Source: Tubulanus polymorphus
Taxonomy: Eukaryota > Nemertea > Palaeonemertea > Tubulaniformes > Tubulanidae
NCBI RefSeq assembly: GCF_964204645.1
Contig: NC_134035.1
Span: forward strand, 4,094,501-4,158,500
Length of the DNA: 64,000 bases
Direction: 5' to 3'
Both the position numbers and the translations under genes were made by a program. The notes under the pieces were generated by a model. The model was not told the origin of the DNA. It worked only from the letters and a program-made list of their open reading frames with translations, and did not search any database. Below, piece by piece: positions 1 through 13,600 of the stretch (the first letter of the stretch is position 1; each line of letters starts with the position of its first letter).

Positions 1-190
1 ATCTTTCCCTAGAGAGAAGTGATATTGGTATTATTACCACAAGCCTATAACTATAACCATTTATCAGTCATCTCTCCCTGGGGAGAAGTTACATCCGAAC
101 AGCTTCATCATCTATCCGACGATTAACGCTTAAACATTTTTATTTTTTTTAATCTATTTACACACATCGGATCGGTCTTTAAACGCTTAC

Positions 191-3100
191 TTTCGATTCG
201 ACGTGTTCTTGCAGTATTTCGAACCAGGATTTCTCTTTCGACGCGATGCCGTCGCTGAACGCTTCTTTCGGGCGCCACAGAATCTCGTGCGGTATCAGAC
301 CCGTGTTGTCGAACGCTTTTCTGATCAGGTATTTCTCGGTGCCCTCTCTGGGCTGCCTCATCTCCGACGGCAACGAGAGAACGTACGCGGTGAACTGGTG
401 GTCCAGAAACGGCACTCGAATCTCTAATCTGGAAATTTGCAAAATTTGAAGCTTTTTATTTCATGAGAAACTCAAAAACGGGATTTCAAATCGAAGATTC
501 GTCTTATATGCCCTTACAAAATTTCTGGTTTAAGCCTATTATGAAATGCTTGTCAGTCCAATGTGAAGGATTCTCTTTCAGTCACAATACTTGCAAAAGG
601 GGCTATTTTCCAAAATCTATGGGAGCATCCGCCGCCCCTCTTTGTACGGTCCAGGGTACGGTCAAAAGTTGGTTGAAGATAACCGGCGGATAAATACCAT
701 AAAAGCAATGAACCTTTAATTGTCACCTATCAACTATCCACTGGTTACCTCTAACCAACTTTTGAGCAACTGGCCCTTGCACATGAGACATTTCTTTATT
801 TCATTAAAAAAATGAAAGCCGTCAAAATTTGAGTAATTCGTCTTTTACCCGTTAGCGGCCGTCGTGCGATCTCCGCGCAGTACGTCGTACATGTAGAGAT
901 CTTTGAGCAGACGGCGAGATTCCTGGTCGGCAGACGACGCGTCCGGCGCCTGGTGGAAGTAGATGTATCCCTGTGCCAGTTCGTCGGCGCCTTCCCCGGA
1001 CAGCACGACGATCGTGTCCGTTTTGGTCGATATGTATTTACTGATCAAGTACATCCCTGAAATATAAAATGTTCGGAAAGTCGCATGTAGTTTGTGTAAT
1101 CAAATAGACAGGCCTTACGCGGGCTGGCAGTTTTTACGTCAATGCCAGCTTAGGAGGATTCTAATTTACTTGGAGGAATAATCTTGATGAAAAACTAAGT
1201 TGAAACGTTGAAAGTAAACTACAGCCCGAGGAAACATTTCGGACTCATTTTTCTTTACTGTATCGCGGGATTTTACCGCCGAATTACTACTGACATCATC
1301 ATAGATACAACGAGACGTGTTAGTACTATATTGGTTGACTAGTTTATTAGAAGCACGAGCTTTCGTTACTGTACCTTCTTCAGGTGAATGAAGCGACTCA
1401 TTCACCTGATTAAGCTACTATACATTTAGCTCGTGCGTCTAATTAACTATATGTACTATATGTCTTGTTGTATTTATTCTAGACACGGTACACGGCTCCT
1501 CTACGAATCTTGAGATCATCATAGGTCTTGTTACCGACATCAACTAAACAATCCGATCCACGGAATTTTCTAAAATTCCTGACGGTCCGATTGTAAAATG
1601 AGGGTTGTCGTTGACGCTCAGTACTCACCGACGGAAGCGCGGATTGTCGTGATATCGTACGATTCTAAATGCCATATAACATCGTTAAGAGCTTCGATTC
1701 CTTCTTCAGCAGTGAACGACACTTCATAGTGCTCGCTGCCTATGTGATCAGCTACCTATAAATGTATATACTAGGCTAATCATACCTTGGCACTTCTTTT
1801 TTAAACTGCAATGAAATTTGTAATCGGTTCATTTTCATAACTGCAAGGGCCCAGTTTCACAAAACGGTTCAACTCCTAAATCGGTTTAATATCTTCGTTA
1901 ATTCAGTTTACTTTAAATCGATTTAGGCCTTAATTCCATTTGTGAAACTGGGCCCAGGTTTGCTATTGTTAGTTTCATCGTCATTGAAAAAAGGAAGTAA
2001 TGTGCAGGGTAGATAGACGGCCGGCTGAGTCAACTTTTAAGCTCAGCAGAAAAGAGTAACTACGAATCCATTTTATCCCTTATAAATCTAATTTCAGACG
2101 CCTCATCGGGCCTGGCGTAACCCCAACACGCTGGGCTTCTAATCGCTTGATATATTATATCCTCGTGCAAATTTACCTTCTTGGCAGCGACTACATCGGG
2201 ACTTCCTTTCATACCGATTGAGAACGTCTGTAGCGGGTACTCGTGGCCCGATTCTTTCATGTGCTTCGCCGTCAAAGCCGACACCAAACTGGAGTCGAGT
2301 CCACCTGTCGGGAAGAAAATAATGATAATTTGTAGAGATGATTACGCCCGGCATTTGCGACAGTTTTCTGCCAGTTTCAGAAAAACGGTCAACGCTTAAA
2401 TCATCTAATTTCTCGATTATTTAAAAACAAATATTTTATTCATTAAAATTGAAATTAAAAGATACACGACGTTTCGGACTCCCTCAAGAGGCCATTGACA
2501 GAGCGGAAGAGTCCAAAACGTCGAGTCTTTAGATTCTAATTTTCCGAACGAAATTGGTTTTTAATCTTTAACAGTTTGTATATAGTGGGTTTTTCAACTC
2601 ATCATCTGTCATAGTACGGGCGATTCTACTTTCGTAAATTCAGTTTATCTTATTAAATCGATCGTGGAACTAAACCTGTTTGTCTATCCAGGAGACCACG
2701 CGTTACCTGATAACATGCAGCCGATTCGCCTGTCCGAGGCGAGTCGTTTCACAACAGCTGCTTCCAGTAAATTACGTACATTCGCGTGTACATCACCGTC
2801 TGAAACATCAATTCAACTCGTACATTATTATTCTATATGATAATATCTTCAGAACGAATCTATAAGGGAATTTTAGACGCCATAAGCATTTCTGAGCGTA
2901 GTGTCACTGTTTATAACAGCGATTCGACCTCAGCATGTGTTATATTTTTCATTTATTTTTTCTTTTGAGCGAAAACGTAATAATTTATGCTGCGAAACAG
3001 CACTTATGCAAGTATCGCATCACATCACCGTCTAGAAGAATATTTGGACAATTAAGAGTATAATGGCTTTCGTTTTTAGAGCCAATACCATATGATAAAG

Positions 3101-5375
3101 GGACTGGGTCATCGCTTGAAATAAAACAATTTTTTCTGATGGCTCACCGGTTGTCGTTACGAGCGTCTTGTAAACGGGAAACTGGCCGATATCGTGGAAC
3201 CTAAAACTACGTTTCAGTATAGCGTCGCCGATACCGTCCAGTTCGTATTCCTCCACGAAACCGGGCGGAAACGGCTCCACGTGAGATTCGTTCTCGGACA
3301 TCTTGTGACACAGGCTGATGAGTCCTGAAACGAAATCCGACATATTTGCAACAAAAAATAGACTGAAAAAATGAATATTCGCCTCGCGAGAAGCCGATTA
3401 ACTCCGATAACACGTTTTGACTAATGGTTTTTCAATATTTGCTATTGTTCACTAGGAATTCACAAAAATATAAGAGACATAGCTATATAAAAATAAGAGA
3501 CATAGCTGAACTAGTCGGAGAGCACCTGGGAGAACAACGGGGAAGAACAAACTCAAGAAACTAGGAACAAAAATTGTAAAAGGTGTCGATACTTAGAAAC
3601 CACTAGTCTTAATAAATAGTTGTGAGTATTTAGATAACAGTATATACACCTGAGTTGTTATTTATTTTTGGTCTCGGGTCAAAATTCAATTTGTGTCGTT
3701 GTGCGAAGCTGAGGAAGCATACGCTCTCCCACGATATTTCGGTTCCTTCTTCGGGCCGCATAACACAACAAAGATTGGCAGAGATTTCCAAGTAATGTTA
3801 TAATGATAATATTAGAGATATCGAAAAAATCCGATGACATTACAAATGTTGAAACATCTAAAATCTCTGATGATACTAATGTATCAATTTTTTCTTGTAA
3901 CTAGAGAAACGATACAATGTACGATAGAAATCTATGAATTCGGATTAAGGGATAATTAGGAACTACTAGGGATTACAGGGACTAGTAAGGATTACTACGG
4001 ACGGGCTACTAGGGACTACTACTGCATGGGATGATTACTATTGCCCACATATCTCCGAATAAGTAAAATCTGAATCACGAATAAAAGTTTACATGGTTCC
4101 AGATTAAGTGGACCAAATATTTCATCCGAATTAAATGAAAATCCGCATTGAAAAATCCGAATCAAGCCGGTTAGTTCTACTGTAAGTTATTACCTTTCGC
4201 TTCTGAGCACACGGCTAGAAAGTTATGAGGCGTGTGCAGGCGGAATGCCGGACGCACACCGAACGTGTCGCGACCGACGAACACTTTACGGGCGCGGGTG
4301 TCCATTAACACGAAGGCGAACACTCCGTCCAGGTGTTTGGCCACGAATTCGATGCCTCCTTTATCGTACAAGTGAATGATGACCTCTCCGTCGCAAACGG
4401 TCGCGAAATTGAAGCCGAATTCTTTGCCGAGCTGAAATCGAGGGAACACTGTTACAGTAATAGCCCTTATACTCCACAGATGTGGAGAATATTAGATTAG
4501 AATCCGCTCAACGTAAATTCAATGGATTAAATGCGAAATCTATATTTATCGAGAATTAAGATTAGAAAACACTAAATACACGACTTTTTGGACTCTCACT
4601 ACCAGATCATCGTCAGTTGTCCCGTTCGAATAGTGTCATTCGTCGGTCAGAGCAATGCTTAGCTCCGTTTATCTTCGGGAGGACCTCCATATTTGAATCC
4701 CCCAAAACGTGGCTTCTAACATATCGTCAGTAGCTATTATCGACTTATGTAGATATGGCTTATTGCGGCCAAAATTTGATTTTGAATTTGAGAAACACTT
4801 TCAAAACTGAGAGACCAGCTGGTTCGAATTTTGCTGGCTGCTTTGTGCAGGCAACACTTCGAAAGGCCGTGATCACGTCGTGAGGTTTAATGAACAATCT
4901 GATGAGAAAACAAGATCCAAACGACGTAAACTTAAAACAAGACGGGATACCTTTTTTTTCAAAAAATTTAATGGTTTCTCTGATGAAACCGCGGAACTGT
5001 CAGACATTAACTAACATTTCAATATCTACTGTGGGCTTTTGATTGTTAACTCTAAACTGAGATTAACATTAGACCAGTCAAACCGACAAGATTTTTAATG
5101 AGCGCGCACCGCGATCTGCTACTTACCAAGTGGTCGTTGTATATTTCGCCGTTGTACATCAACCAATAGTGCTCGAAATTCGGGAAATGCAGCGGCTGCA
5201 TTCCGTTCAGGTCGTCCCTGATCGCCAGCCGGTGAAAACCGAAACAGCAGTTTTTGAAGTGGTTGATGTCTTCGATGCGAAACGCGTCCGGGCCTCTGTG
5301 CCGGATGCTCATGCAACTGCTGCATTGCTTGGCCACGTCTTCTTGGCTGCCGAATATCGCCCAAATTCCGCACAT
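191..5375 (-). CDS. asns: Asparagine synthetase (glutamine-hydrolysing), 3' end off window
   Basis: Makes asparagine from aspartate, glutamine and ATP in the cytosol. Eight coding exons read on the minus strand: 5375-5127, 4431-4194, 3324-3148, 2799-2707, 2304-2177, 1755-1629, 1056-849, 428-191. All junctions are GT-AG and the phases join into 486 codons. The start is the ATG giving MCGIW, so Cys2 becomes the N-terminal glutaminase nucleophile; an ATG two codons upstream (5381) would bury it. Visible motifs: RHRGPDAF (~26-33), GFHRLA (~46-51), YNGEIYN (~74-80), the PPi-loop SGGLDSS (252-258), [10 protein letters not shown] (~275-284), SGEGADEL (357-364) and LEIRVPFLD (408-416). The small exon 2799-2707 (30 codons) carries the strand leading into the PPi-loop. 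The last exon ends ESK at a GTAAGC donor, so about 70 C-terminal residues of the usual ~560 lie left of position 1. No frameshift or lost catalytic residue was seen. Introns hold several MITEs. Confidence 0.97.
1310..1445. repeat. Dispersed repeat with hairpin core, ASNS intron 6
   Basis: Contains GCACGAGCTTTCG-type sequence, a small inverted repeat (CAGGTGAATGA facing TCATTCACCTG at about 1381-1411) and a closing AGCTCGTGCGTC. Related blocks occur at 29846-29910, 30141-30206 and 32539-32610. The arrangement (arms ending in GACGCACGAGCTTTCG, centre CACCTGATGAA) suggests a non-autonomous palindromic element. Confidence 0.6.
1783..2066. mobile_element. MITE family A copy 1, interrupted, ASNS intron 5
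   Basis: Shares GCAATGAAATTTGTAATC and GGGTAGATAGRCGGCYGGCTG blocks, ending in CTCAGCAGAAAgGAGaAAC-like sequence, with copies at 22091-22278 and, inverted, 26401-26574. The left half stops at about 1846, a separate 109-bp palindrome follows, and the family sequence resumes after 1955. The outer terminal repeats are decayed in this copy. Confidence 0.65.
1847..1955. mobile_element. Palindromic MITE (GGGCCCAGTTTCAC termini), nested
   Basis: A 109-bp element starts GGGCCCAGTTTCAC (1847-1860) and ends with its exact reverse complement GTGAAACTGGGCCC (1942-1955). It sits inside MITE family A in ASNS intron 5. Same structural type as 15742-15834, 44713-44827, 44866-44968 and 48195-48287. Confidence 0.75.
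2466..2520. repeat. Imperfect hairpin, ASNS intron 4
   Basis: CGACGTTTCGGACTC at the left faces GAGTCCAAAACGTCG at the right across about 25 bases. A decayed relative (CACGACTTTTTGGACTC to CCCCAAAACGTGGC) lies at about 4578-4712 in intron 1. Probably a dispersed palindromic repeat. Confidence 0.5.
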
Positions 5376-6048
5376 TTTCACAGTCCTCTCTCTCTCTCCC
5401 TTCTAACTCCCTAGATCAGATGTCGACGATGACGATTTGTTTACCTCGTATGACCGAGTTCTATTCAAACCTGTGAAGAGTATAAGGAAAATCCCGCATA
5501 GTTCATCATAACTATGCCTTCATTCTTTGCCCGGGTTGGTGAATGTACCTATATGCTTTTAGGTCGTTGATCTTTGACCCATTTTAATCGTCATTCACGG
5601 CAGCAGGAAACCCGTTCCTACTACGTTGTCAATATTATTAAGGTAATAATACATATGACAATATATCACATTATAATGTATATAGTTTGCGATGACACAC
5701 GTGGCACTTCGGGTATCAATCTCTCAATACTCTAGATTCATTTCTTTAATTCTTCCAAATCTAAATCGTGTCGTGAGATTCTTCTTAGCATGGATCAGCT
5801 GGCAGATCCGTTTCTCACTAATTCGTGTAGAATGTCGTAATTGAATTGCGTTAAATCTCGCAAATTATTAAAACCGCTATGAAAATATTTACAAAAGTCC
5901 AAGGTATATTGCTTCGGATGAAAAGCATAAATTGTCATTTATATCGATTCCAATAGGGTATGACGCAATGCCGGGTTATGCCTGGCTGTCTGCAGTACTA
6001 GAGACAGTACTGATCCATTCCACTCGATTAACAAGAGACATTTGGCGT

Positions 6049-6057
6049 ATTGCATCA
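6049..6057 (-). promoter_or_regulatory. C/EBP-ATF response element upstream of ASNS
   Basis: On the minus strand the sequence is TGATGCAAT, the composite C/EBP-ATF site bound by ATF4 in amino-acid-response genes. It lies about 670 bases upstream of the ASNS start codon in ASNS orientation. ASNS is a classical ATF4 target in vertebrates; use of this copy is inference. The transcription start is not known, so the distance to the promoter is not fixed. Confidence 0.4.
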
Positions 6058-8213
6058 TTCCATGTCGATTCTTTTTCACTCTAGCTGTTCGCCCAGGGTT
6101 CTACGCGAAATTTTTCAAACGGCGTCGGAATAAAATACATTGACACGTCGACAAGCTTCGTAAAATCGTATATACGATAAAAGCAGCTTACCTGAATGTG
6201 AGTGTGTACCGGTACTGTGAGCGTGGGAATCGTAGCTGGTGTGTATGCCTTCACTCCCGACCGACCGACACCTAGTGCCATCTATGTCTGCTAGCATCAA
6301 AACAGTTCGTGACGTACCATTGAATAAAACGAGAATGGAACATTGAATCTTTACCAGGCTCGTGCTGAGGGGTGGGAGGGGGGAGTACGGTAGTAGCGAA
6401 CGAACGAAAATCTTCGAAGCGCCCTACAAAAAGTCAGTGTCAAAAAAGTTAGGTCGAGAAATTTGGATACAATATTCATATTTTTTTGGAAAATGAAAAG
6501 TTCTCAAATGATTTATTCAGGTACTCGGGCCCTTTTTACGGTGCCATTTTTCTGGAAATAGAACTGCCCTTCAAAAGCTTGGCGCGGGCAACAAATATAT
6601 GATGTTATTAAACAAGGAACTTGTTTTTAGTTGGTTGATGTTTTGACCAATGCATACGAATACAATTATGAAGAAAAGAAAATTGAAAATGATAATATAC
6701 TGTTTGGATAATGAGAAGGATCGTAGCCTAAATGAATCATGTGATGTGATTCCACCTTCTATATATGGCTTTCCTAACACGGGATCGTTTTGATATACGG
6801 AGAATTTTGTCCCCTTTTTAGAAAATCTGATAAAGACGAACTCGTTTAAAAAAATAACATCATTGAATTAGAATGATTTGCAGATTTCGTTGTGAACGTG
6901 TCGTTATCACGCGACACACGTAATATACAAGCCTAAAACGCGCAAGAAAAAAAGTTCAGTCATAATGATATTTCTGAAGTGTTATTTGCATTAAGTCTAC
7001 TAAAACAGTGCTCGTATTCTGTTGATTATCATGTCGTATCGTATTGGAATGATTTCTATAACTCGGATCTATTGAGATTTGAACAGGTGCGGAACAACAG
7101 CAGCAGTTTTTGTATATATATCTATATATCTGATCGAGTGTCAAGCTGCAGCTAGTACAGGCTGCGTATACAATAGTCATAGATATACGATATAATACAC
7201 CCACTATTTTTTTTTTAGTCAAATGAAAATTTACTATCTAATATACATGAATCATCTAGAATTGTTTGTAGGTTTTACCCCTCATAGTGTTAGAACATCT
7301 GAATCCCGCCATCATTTTTTTATGATTTATGATTTGTTACGAAAATGCATGGTAGAAAAAGGAAATTGATGACTTCGGCCTGTGGAATAACTATAGACAT
7401 TCAGGGGCCTTGCAAAAATTGTATGAAACGTTTTCTAAGATTTCGGGAACTTGTTCAATATCACGTTTGCATTAAATACGTTGTATAATCGAAATTAATG
7501 GATTCCGCTTTACTCGTTAGTGTTACGACCTTAAATATCTCATCGAGTTGACCCGATGTAGACTCGATTGAGAATTGGGGAAAATTGTAAGTCTTACCAA
7601 ATGAATTGGAGTAAAATTCACCGATTTGACCAGTATCGCGTAATGAGTACTGCAATGGATGTTAATACGTGGCTTTACTTAGAGACCATTTTGATTTCGA
7701 TTATCATACGGTCTTTACGAATATTGGATTTGAAAGTTTTAACGCATTTTACCGGCCTAGATAGTGTCACAGCCTATTTTGTGGTCACCTCTATGGTTGG
7801 CTGCCCGATTATAGTTCGAGTCGAGCGAGCGCGCGAGGTACTGTAGCGGGCAGCGTTACTGGCGTATATCAGTACACCTGTACGTGGGCCCCTCCAGCCG
7901 CGACCATATGGCGCGAGTGCGCTAGCTACCGTTCGTTTTATTTATTTCCTACAGCGAGTAGTTCGATTTCCACGTTACGAATTTCCATAAGACGATTTTT
8001 CGTGCTGAAAAAAATTCGATAATCGCCTGGCGAGATGATGCCGGGTTTAACTACAGAGCCTACGTCACGCGCGTTATGGTAATATGCGGAGATTTGCGAG
8101 CGATTACGTATATGAATTCGTGATCGGATATAAACAGTAATTGACGCATCGTGTTGATTAAAACAGCTGCTGGTGAGTTTAACTGATCTTCTTCTCTCCG
8201 TTGTTACCCGGCG

Positions 8214-8304
8214 ACCGGTTTCATAGACTGGTATTACCTTTAACCCTATTCATTTTCAATTGACTGAGCCCCGGGGTTAAAGGTAATGCCGGTCTATAAA
8301 ACCG
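8214..8304. mobile_element. Palindromic element with TATAGACCGG arms
   Basis: ACCGGTTTCATAGACTGGTATTACC on the left faces the reverse complement of GGTAATGCCGGTCTATAAAACCGG on the right, with CTTTAACCC/GGGTTAAAG extending the arms; the loop is about 26 bases. It is another short foldback element, with termini unlike the GGGCCC family. Confidence 0.6.
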
Positions 8305-9319
8305 GGCCCGGGGGCATACACGCATCAATATCATTTCGCTAAAAACTGCGGCAGTCATTCCTAGAACCGCATTAGATGCAATTTTCCTGATAAGAAATGA
8401 CATTGTGACTGGGCCTTTTCGTATATATACATATGTGTATAGGCGTCTAATTTCTGGTATTTCGAAAATACGCTGAAGGGCCTTGTTCTATACCGTACTG
8501 CGCTGTTGTATTCAGACGTAAATAGGGTCCTATTTCGTCCAACAAACTGTGGAACAGGATCCCTCGTGTAAGCAAGTCCTTGCGGTTGTTCCCGCGGGGT
8601 GAAGTAAATAGTTCAGACTTCATTTTTAAACCCGACCCCCGTCCTAAAGCAAAGTACACAGTGTATGACATGATTAAGTACATGGCTGCTAATTAAAATG
8701 CCTCTTGCTCTACTCAATTATGTTAAACATATATGACAATAACCGTAATCGGTATACAGATGGCCTAATATTGACTTCTTTTTTCAAACGCGCAATTTGT
8801 TACCAATTGTTTTTTTTTCATCGAGCAGCATCGAATGCACACAGATCTCTATGGCCCAATTTATAAATTGTGTTTCAACGCTATTTTTCGATAGGTCTGC
8901 GCGACGGATATTCAAGGCTACTTCGTCGTCGTTTCCTTCCCCCAAATCAAACATTCTTGACCGAATAAATCGAATAACTGAATCCAATTCGAATATACGA
9001 AAACGGTATTTCAATGATAACGCGTGCTTTTTCTATTATTATTCAGCACTCATCGCGCGGATTTGACGCAGTTCGATATCTGGAAATAGAAACAAGGAGT
9101 TATATATTTTACTAAATCGAAAGGCGGCAGCTCGCCGAGAGTGTGCATATACACGAAACCAGTGCCTGGTCGTCGTTTAAAACATTAGACTCGGCTGGGG
9201 ATTTGTTAATTTACTCGATTCGAGAACAAACACTGGTGACATCTGCAGCTATATCGGCCTCCCCAGAGATTGACGATTAGCGATCAATTATAAACTACTA
9301 GCTTCCCTGTTCATGGAAC

Positions 9320-9400
9320 GGGCGGGCGGCGCGTCACGCGCGTGTGTGTGAGTTTACGTACTGAGCGCTCGTTTAAATAGTCTACATATATATTTTATAC
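9320..9400 (+). promoter_or_regulatory. Promoter-like region of the arrestin gene
   Basis: Two overlapping GC boxes (GGGCGG at 9320 and 9324), a GCGTCACGCG block and a TATATATTTTATAC stretch (9387-9400) precede the arrestin start codon by about 130-210 bases. This is motif reading only. Confidence 0.35.
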
Positions 9401-9527
9401 GCGCCCGACTTTTCTGTTACACATACGCTTCAAACTCCCGATGAAAGATTATCCGAGGATTATCGCGTGGAATTAACGACACGGTCGAGGATTATATCGC
9501 CGGCGTTCAGCGAGGTATCGCGCCGGA

Positions 9528-10624
9528 ATGGGCAAATTGTCGGATATACGATTCGCGTTCGAGCGGCCGAGCGCGTGTTACTATCCCGGAGATGAGGTTA
9601 CGGCGAGTCTGACTCTCGTGCCCGACGGACAGGTGAAAATTAAGTGTAAGTAGCTATCAACGTTTTCACATCTTTATTTTGAAAATATTCCACAAACCAG
9701 TCGGAGTATATAGGTATCAGAAGTTAATCCGTTTCAGGGGCAGATTTAGGTGGTGTTTACAGGGGTCTGGACCTCCGCCTTCCAAGTGAGGTTACCGCCC
9801 TTTTACTCGAGACAAAAATTATCAAACCTACAAATTTGACGAATTCTCTCGCATCTTTTCTGGTGGACTTAGCAAAAATATCTACCACCGAGAATGAACC
9901 CCACTCGCGGCCTCATATCAATCGAAGAACGGCCTTCCTTTTGTTTTAGACCCCTTCTTAGGCCTTCTTTGTTTTAGACCCCGTTTTAGGCCTTCGTTAA
10001 AGAAGATCCTCCCTAGGGCCGATTTTAAAGAAAGTCCTCCCTAGGGCCGGTTTTATAGAACTGGTACCGTATCTAGGTTAAAAGTAAACACTTGCTCCTA
10101 ACGACACCGTTCTCGTGCTCCAAAATCAATCTTCAAATCCTGAACGAAGTTAGATTTGAATCGATATTTGAAATGTGTGAAACATTTTCGAGGATGATTT
10201 TTTTTTCAGGAACTATATACGTGTTACCAGCATATATATGTAAATGTATATATGCGCGTGTATTAACTTGTCTGTTTTACTTCCCTCATGTTATCTGTTT
10301 AACTTGCATCACGGAAATAGATAAAATGATGATATGATATTGTGATGTGTATTTTTTCAATGCAGCCGTTACGGTCGAGTTTCGTGGATCCGCCGCCACC
10401 AGATGGCGATCTGGTTTACTAGGACGAGCCAGCGAACAGTTGTTATTTCACGACGTCCAGGAATTACCCGTCCGCTGCAGTAAGTGTAATCAGAAACATC
10501 GGCAATTAATCAGTAAATATCATGTACGAAAGTGTCCTTGGCATGTTAGAAAAATATCGGGATAGATTTCTCCTTCCCAAATTTATTTTCTATTTGTATC
10601 TTGAAAGTGATGAATTTCTCTATT

Positions 10625-10665
<41 letters not shown>

Positions 10666-13600
10666 TGATTGATTTAATTGATTGATTTAATTTAATTTGA
10701 TTTAATTTGATTCCTATATAGTTACTGGTTGTGTTCCTTACAAATGGCACCGGTCACACCTGTCGGGAACGTTACAGGGGTTGGATCTTGAAATCGAAAA
10801 TCTAATTTTCTTACCTTTTTCTGGCGAATCTTCTGCGAGTTTCTTCTTTGGTCTCCCACAAAATATATCGTATTCATCGGTAATAAATTGTAAAACGTGA
10901 TTTATGTAAAAAGTCTGTTACACTGACGTTTGGGATAAATTCACCTAAATGAAGTGAATGTCTAAAAACAGATATCCGAAACATCAGTGAAAAGGTTTTC
11001 TTAATCTATTGTTCGTTAAAACTGTAGATATTTTCAGCGGCTTAGTCTGATTATAAATTTCGACGTATACAATCTATTAACACTATTTCCAGGCAACCAC
11101 GAAGACGGCGACGAACACGAAACGTTGACCGAGAAATGCGAATACGACCGTAAAGTGTCGTTCTCGTTGCCGGTGTCTCTGCCTCCGTCGTTCGTCGACG
11201 TGCCGGCCGCCTGGTGCAGCTCGACACCGACCGCTCAGATCGATTACTGCGTCTACGTTAAAGTTCAGTATTTCGGCTTCAGTTTCTCGGACAGTCGCGA
11301 GTACAAGTTCAACGTTCACCCGGTGTTAGATCTGAACACTCAACCGCTTTCGAAGGTATCAGTTAGAAAGTCATTTGACCCATTCGTATATGACCTACAA
11401 ATTCAATCGTTTTAATGTTTTGAATCAAGTCTGTATTTGTTCAGACTCTACGGTAGATTCCGCAAAAACGTGACTGATTTCGGAGCCAGTTCCTACAGTT
11501 GGGATTTAGATTGTAACATTGGACGTAGCAAGAAGCTCTATCGACAACTAGGTTCTACATCTAACAACTTAAGGCCAGTCTAAGCTCATTTTGGTTCTAT
11601 AACTAATTGAACAACTTAAGACCAGTCTAAGATTATTTTGCTTCTATAATCAATCTAACAAGTTAAGTTCAGTCTCTGATCATCTTAGTTCTACAGCAAA
11701 ACTAACAACTGAAGATCAAAAATTTAAGGTCGAAGATCATTTTGCTTCTATATCCAAATCAACAACTTAAGACCATTTTTGGAATGAAGTCACGACTGTG
11801 GAAATGGCTCCTGTGGTTTCTGTTGCTTGTATCGTCAATTTTTCTTTGTGAAGCTTTCCGTGAATTCGTTGTGGTTGTCGAATATATTATGAAGCATTGT
11901 TTCGTTGCAGCAAAGAGCAATCGATGAAAGGGAACTAGTGCTGTGCGGCGTGTCCGGCTTCATCGAAATCACGGCTATACTGGAGAAACGCGGATACGTA
12001 CCCGGCGAACAAATCAAATTCCAGTTCACACTCGAAAATAAATCCGATACGAAAATCAAAAACCTCACAGTCAGATTGAAACAGGTACGGTGATATTTTT
12101 TCTTATATAATGTTTGCGCGTGTGCGCACATCTTTTTCAAAAACTGAAATCTAAATTTTAGAAAAACTTTTGACTTGATGTTATTGTGATATGTGGTTTG
12201 TATGACCTTTAGTTAAGAATCAAGCGCTGGGCCCAGTTTCAGAAAAAAGTTTACTCAAATTTTTGGTGTAATTGCTATTGGTTTGTTCATGTTTTGATGA
12301 GGACAACAATTCAAACTTAACGGTTTTCGGCTAACATTTGTTTTCTGAACAGATGATAATAACCATTGTGATAAAAAATCACACTTTCGGGCCTATATTT
12401 TTGGTAGATTTTGGGATTATATTGGGTGTTTCCCAGCGTCGCGTTCGTTGGCCTTAGCGTGAAAGTTATGAAATTATCATTAACCTTCCTTCGTCGATGA
12501 GATTTACAACGAGATTTTTTTGTAAGGGTTAGGATTTGAGTTAAGGGTTAGAGGGTTCCATAGGTTTAGAGGATAAACTATGCAATATCATTAACCATAA
12601 TTCCTCGATGAGATTTAAAACGAAATATATATTTCGTGTGTATTGTGTAGTTGAGGAGGTATTACGCCGACACGTGGTTCGACGAGGAGAAAGCCTGTCT
12701 AGAGCAAGAGGACAGCATACAGAGCGTCGATCGCGGCGGTATAGCCGCCGGTACGACCGATAGTTGGGACGGTTCTATCGACATTCCACAGGACACGATG
12801 CCCAGCATATTCCAACAGAAATGCTGGAACGTATTCATCGATTACTACGTGCAGGTTTGTGCTCGGAGTTACTCGGAACATTACCCGCGAGGTTTGCTCC
12901 GATGATTTTCTATTTTTCGACGCTGTAAAAACCGTTGATGCCTAGTGCAACCTCGTTACAGCGAACTTCACCGGACCAGAAAAGTCTTAAGTCTGAAATT
13001 TTATTATTTATTATGTAATAACCGATAGTTGTTTATATCCAGTTTGAAATTAATTAGATTTTCTTACTTTGGACGAAATTCTATTATTTATTATATCCGA
13101 TGAATCTTTGTATCCGAGTTCGTTGTAACGAGGTTCCGCTGTATGCGATATTCAAGGGGTTCTCTGTGAGTCGATGTGCACTATGTCATCAATATTGGCG
13201 TTTCAAAATATCGAGCCATACATGTGTTATTTTTCAAGGCGTCAAAAAACTTTCAAGCTAATTTTCGATTACTTTGTTTTTGTCTATGCAGCTAGGAATC
13301 GAGCTCGGCGGTGTCGGTGGATGGATGGCCGGTAGACAGGAACTCGGTGTGTGGATCCTGGTCGGCACAAACCCGTTAAAAATGGACACGACCGCGTCCG
13401 AATGTTGGTGAGTGATAACGATGTCCCGAAGAAATAAGTAGGCGATTCATATTAAGAATCTATTAGTCTATACAATTTTTGGTTGAAACGCTTCGAGATT
13501 TCGCTCGAAAAAATTCAACGAAACCGTTATGAAATCGATGCTTAGTTCTGAAGTTACGACCTACGTTTTAAAAAAGTATTTTCTTCATATTTTCCTTGTA

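Larger units (their letters stand above)
5376..9527. other. Intergenic region between ASNS and the arrestin gene
   Basis: The 5' ends of the divergent genes ASNS (minus) and the arrestin-domain gene (plus) must lie here. A CT-rich tract (5383-5404) abuts the ASNS start and probably belongs to its 5' UTR. A perfect palindrome GCATAGTT-CATC-AACTATGC-like sits at 5496-5517. Open frames here are short and I support none as genes. Confidence 0.6.
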
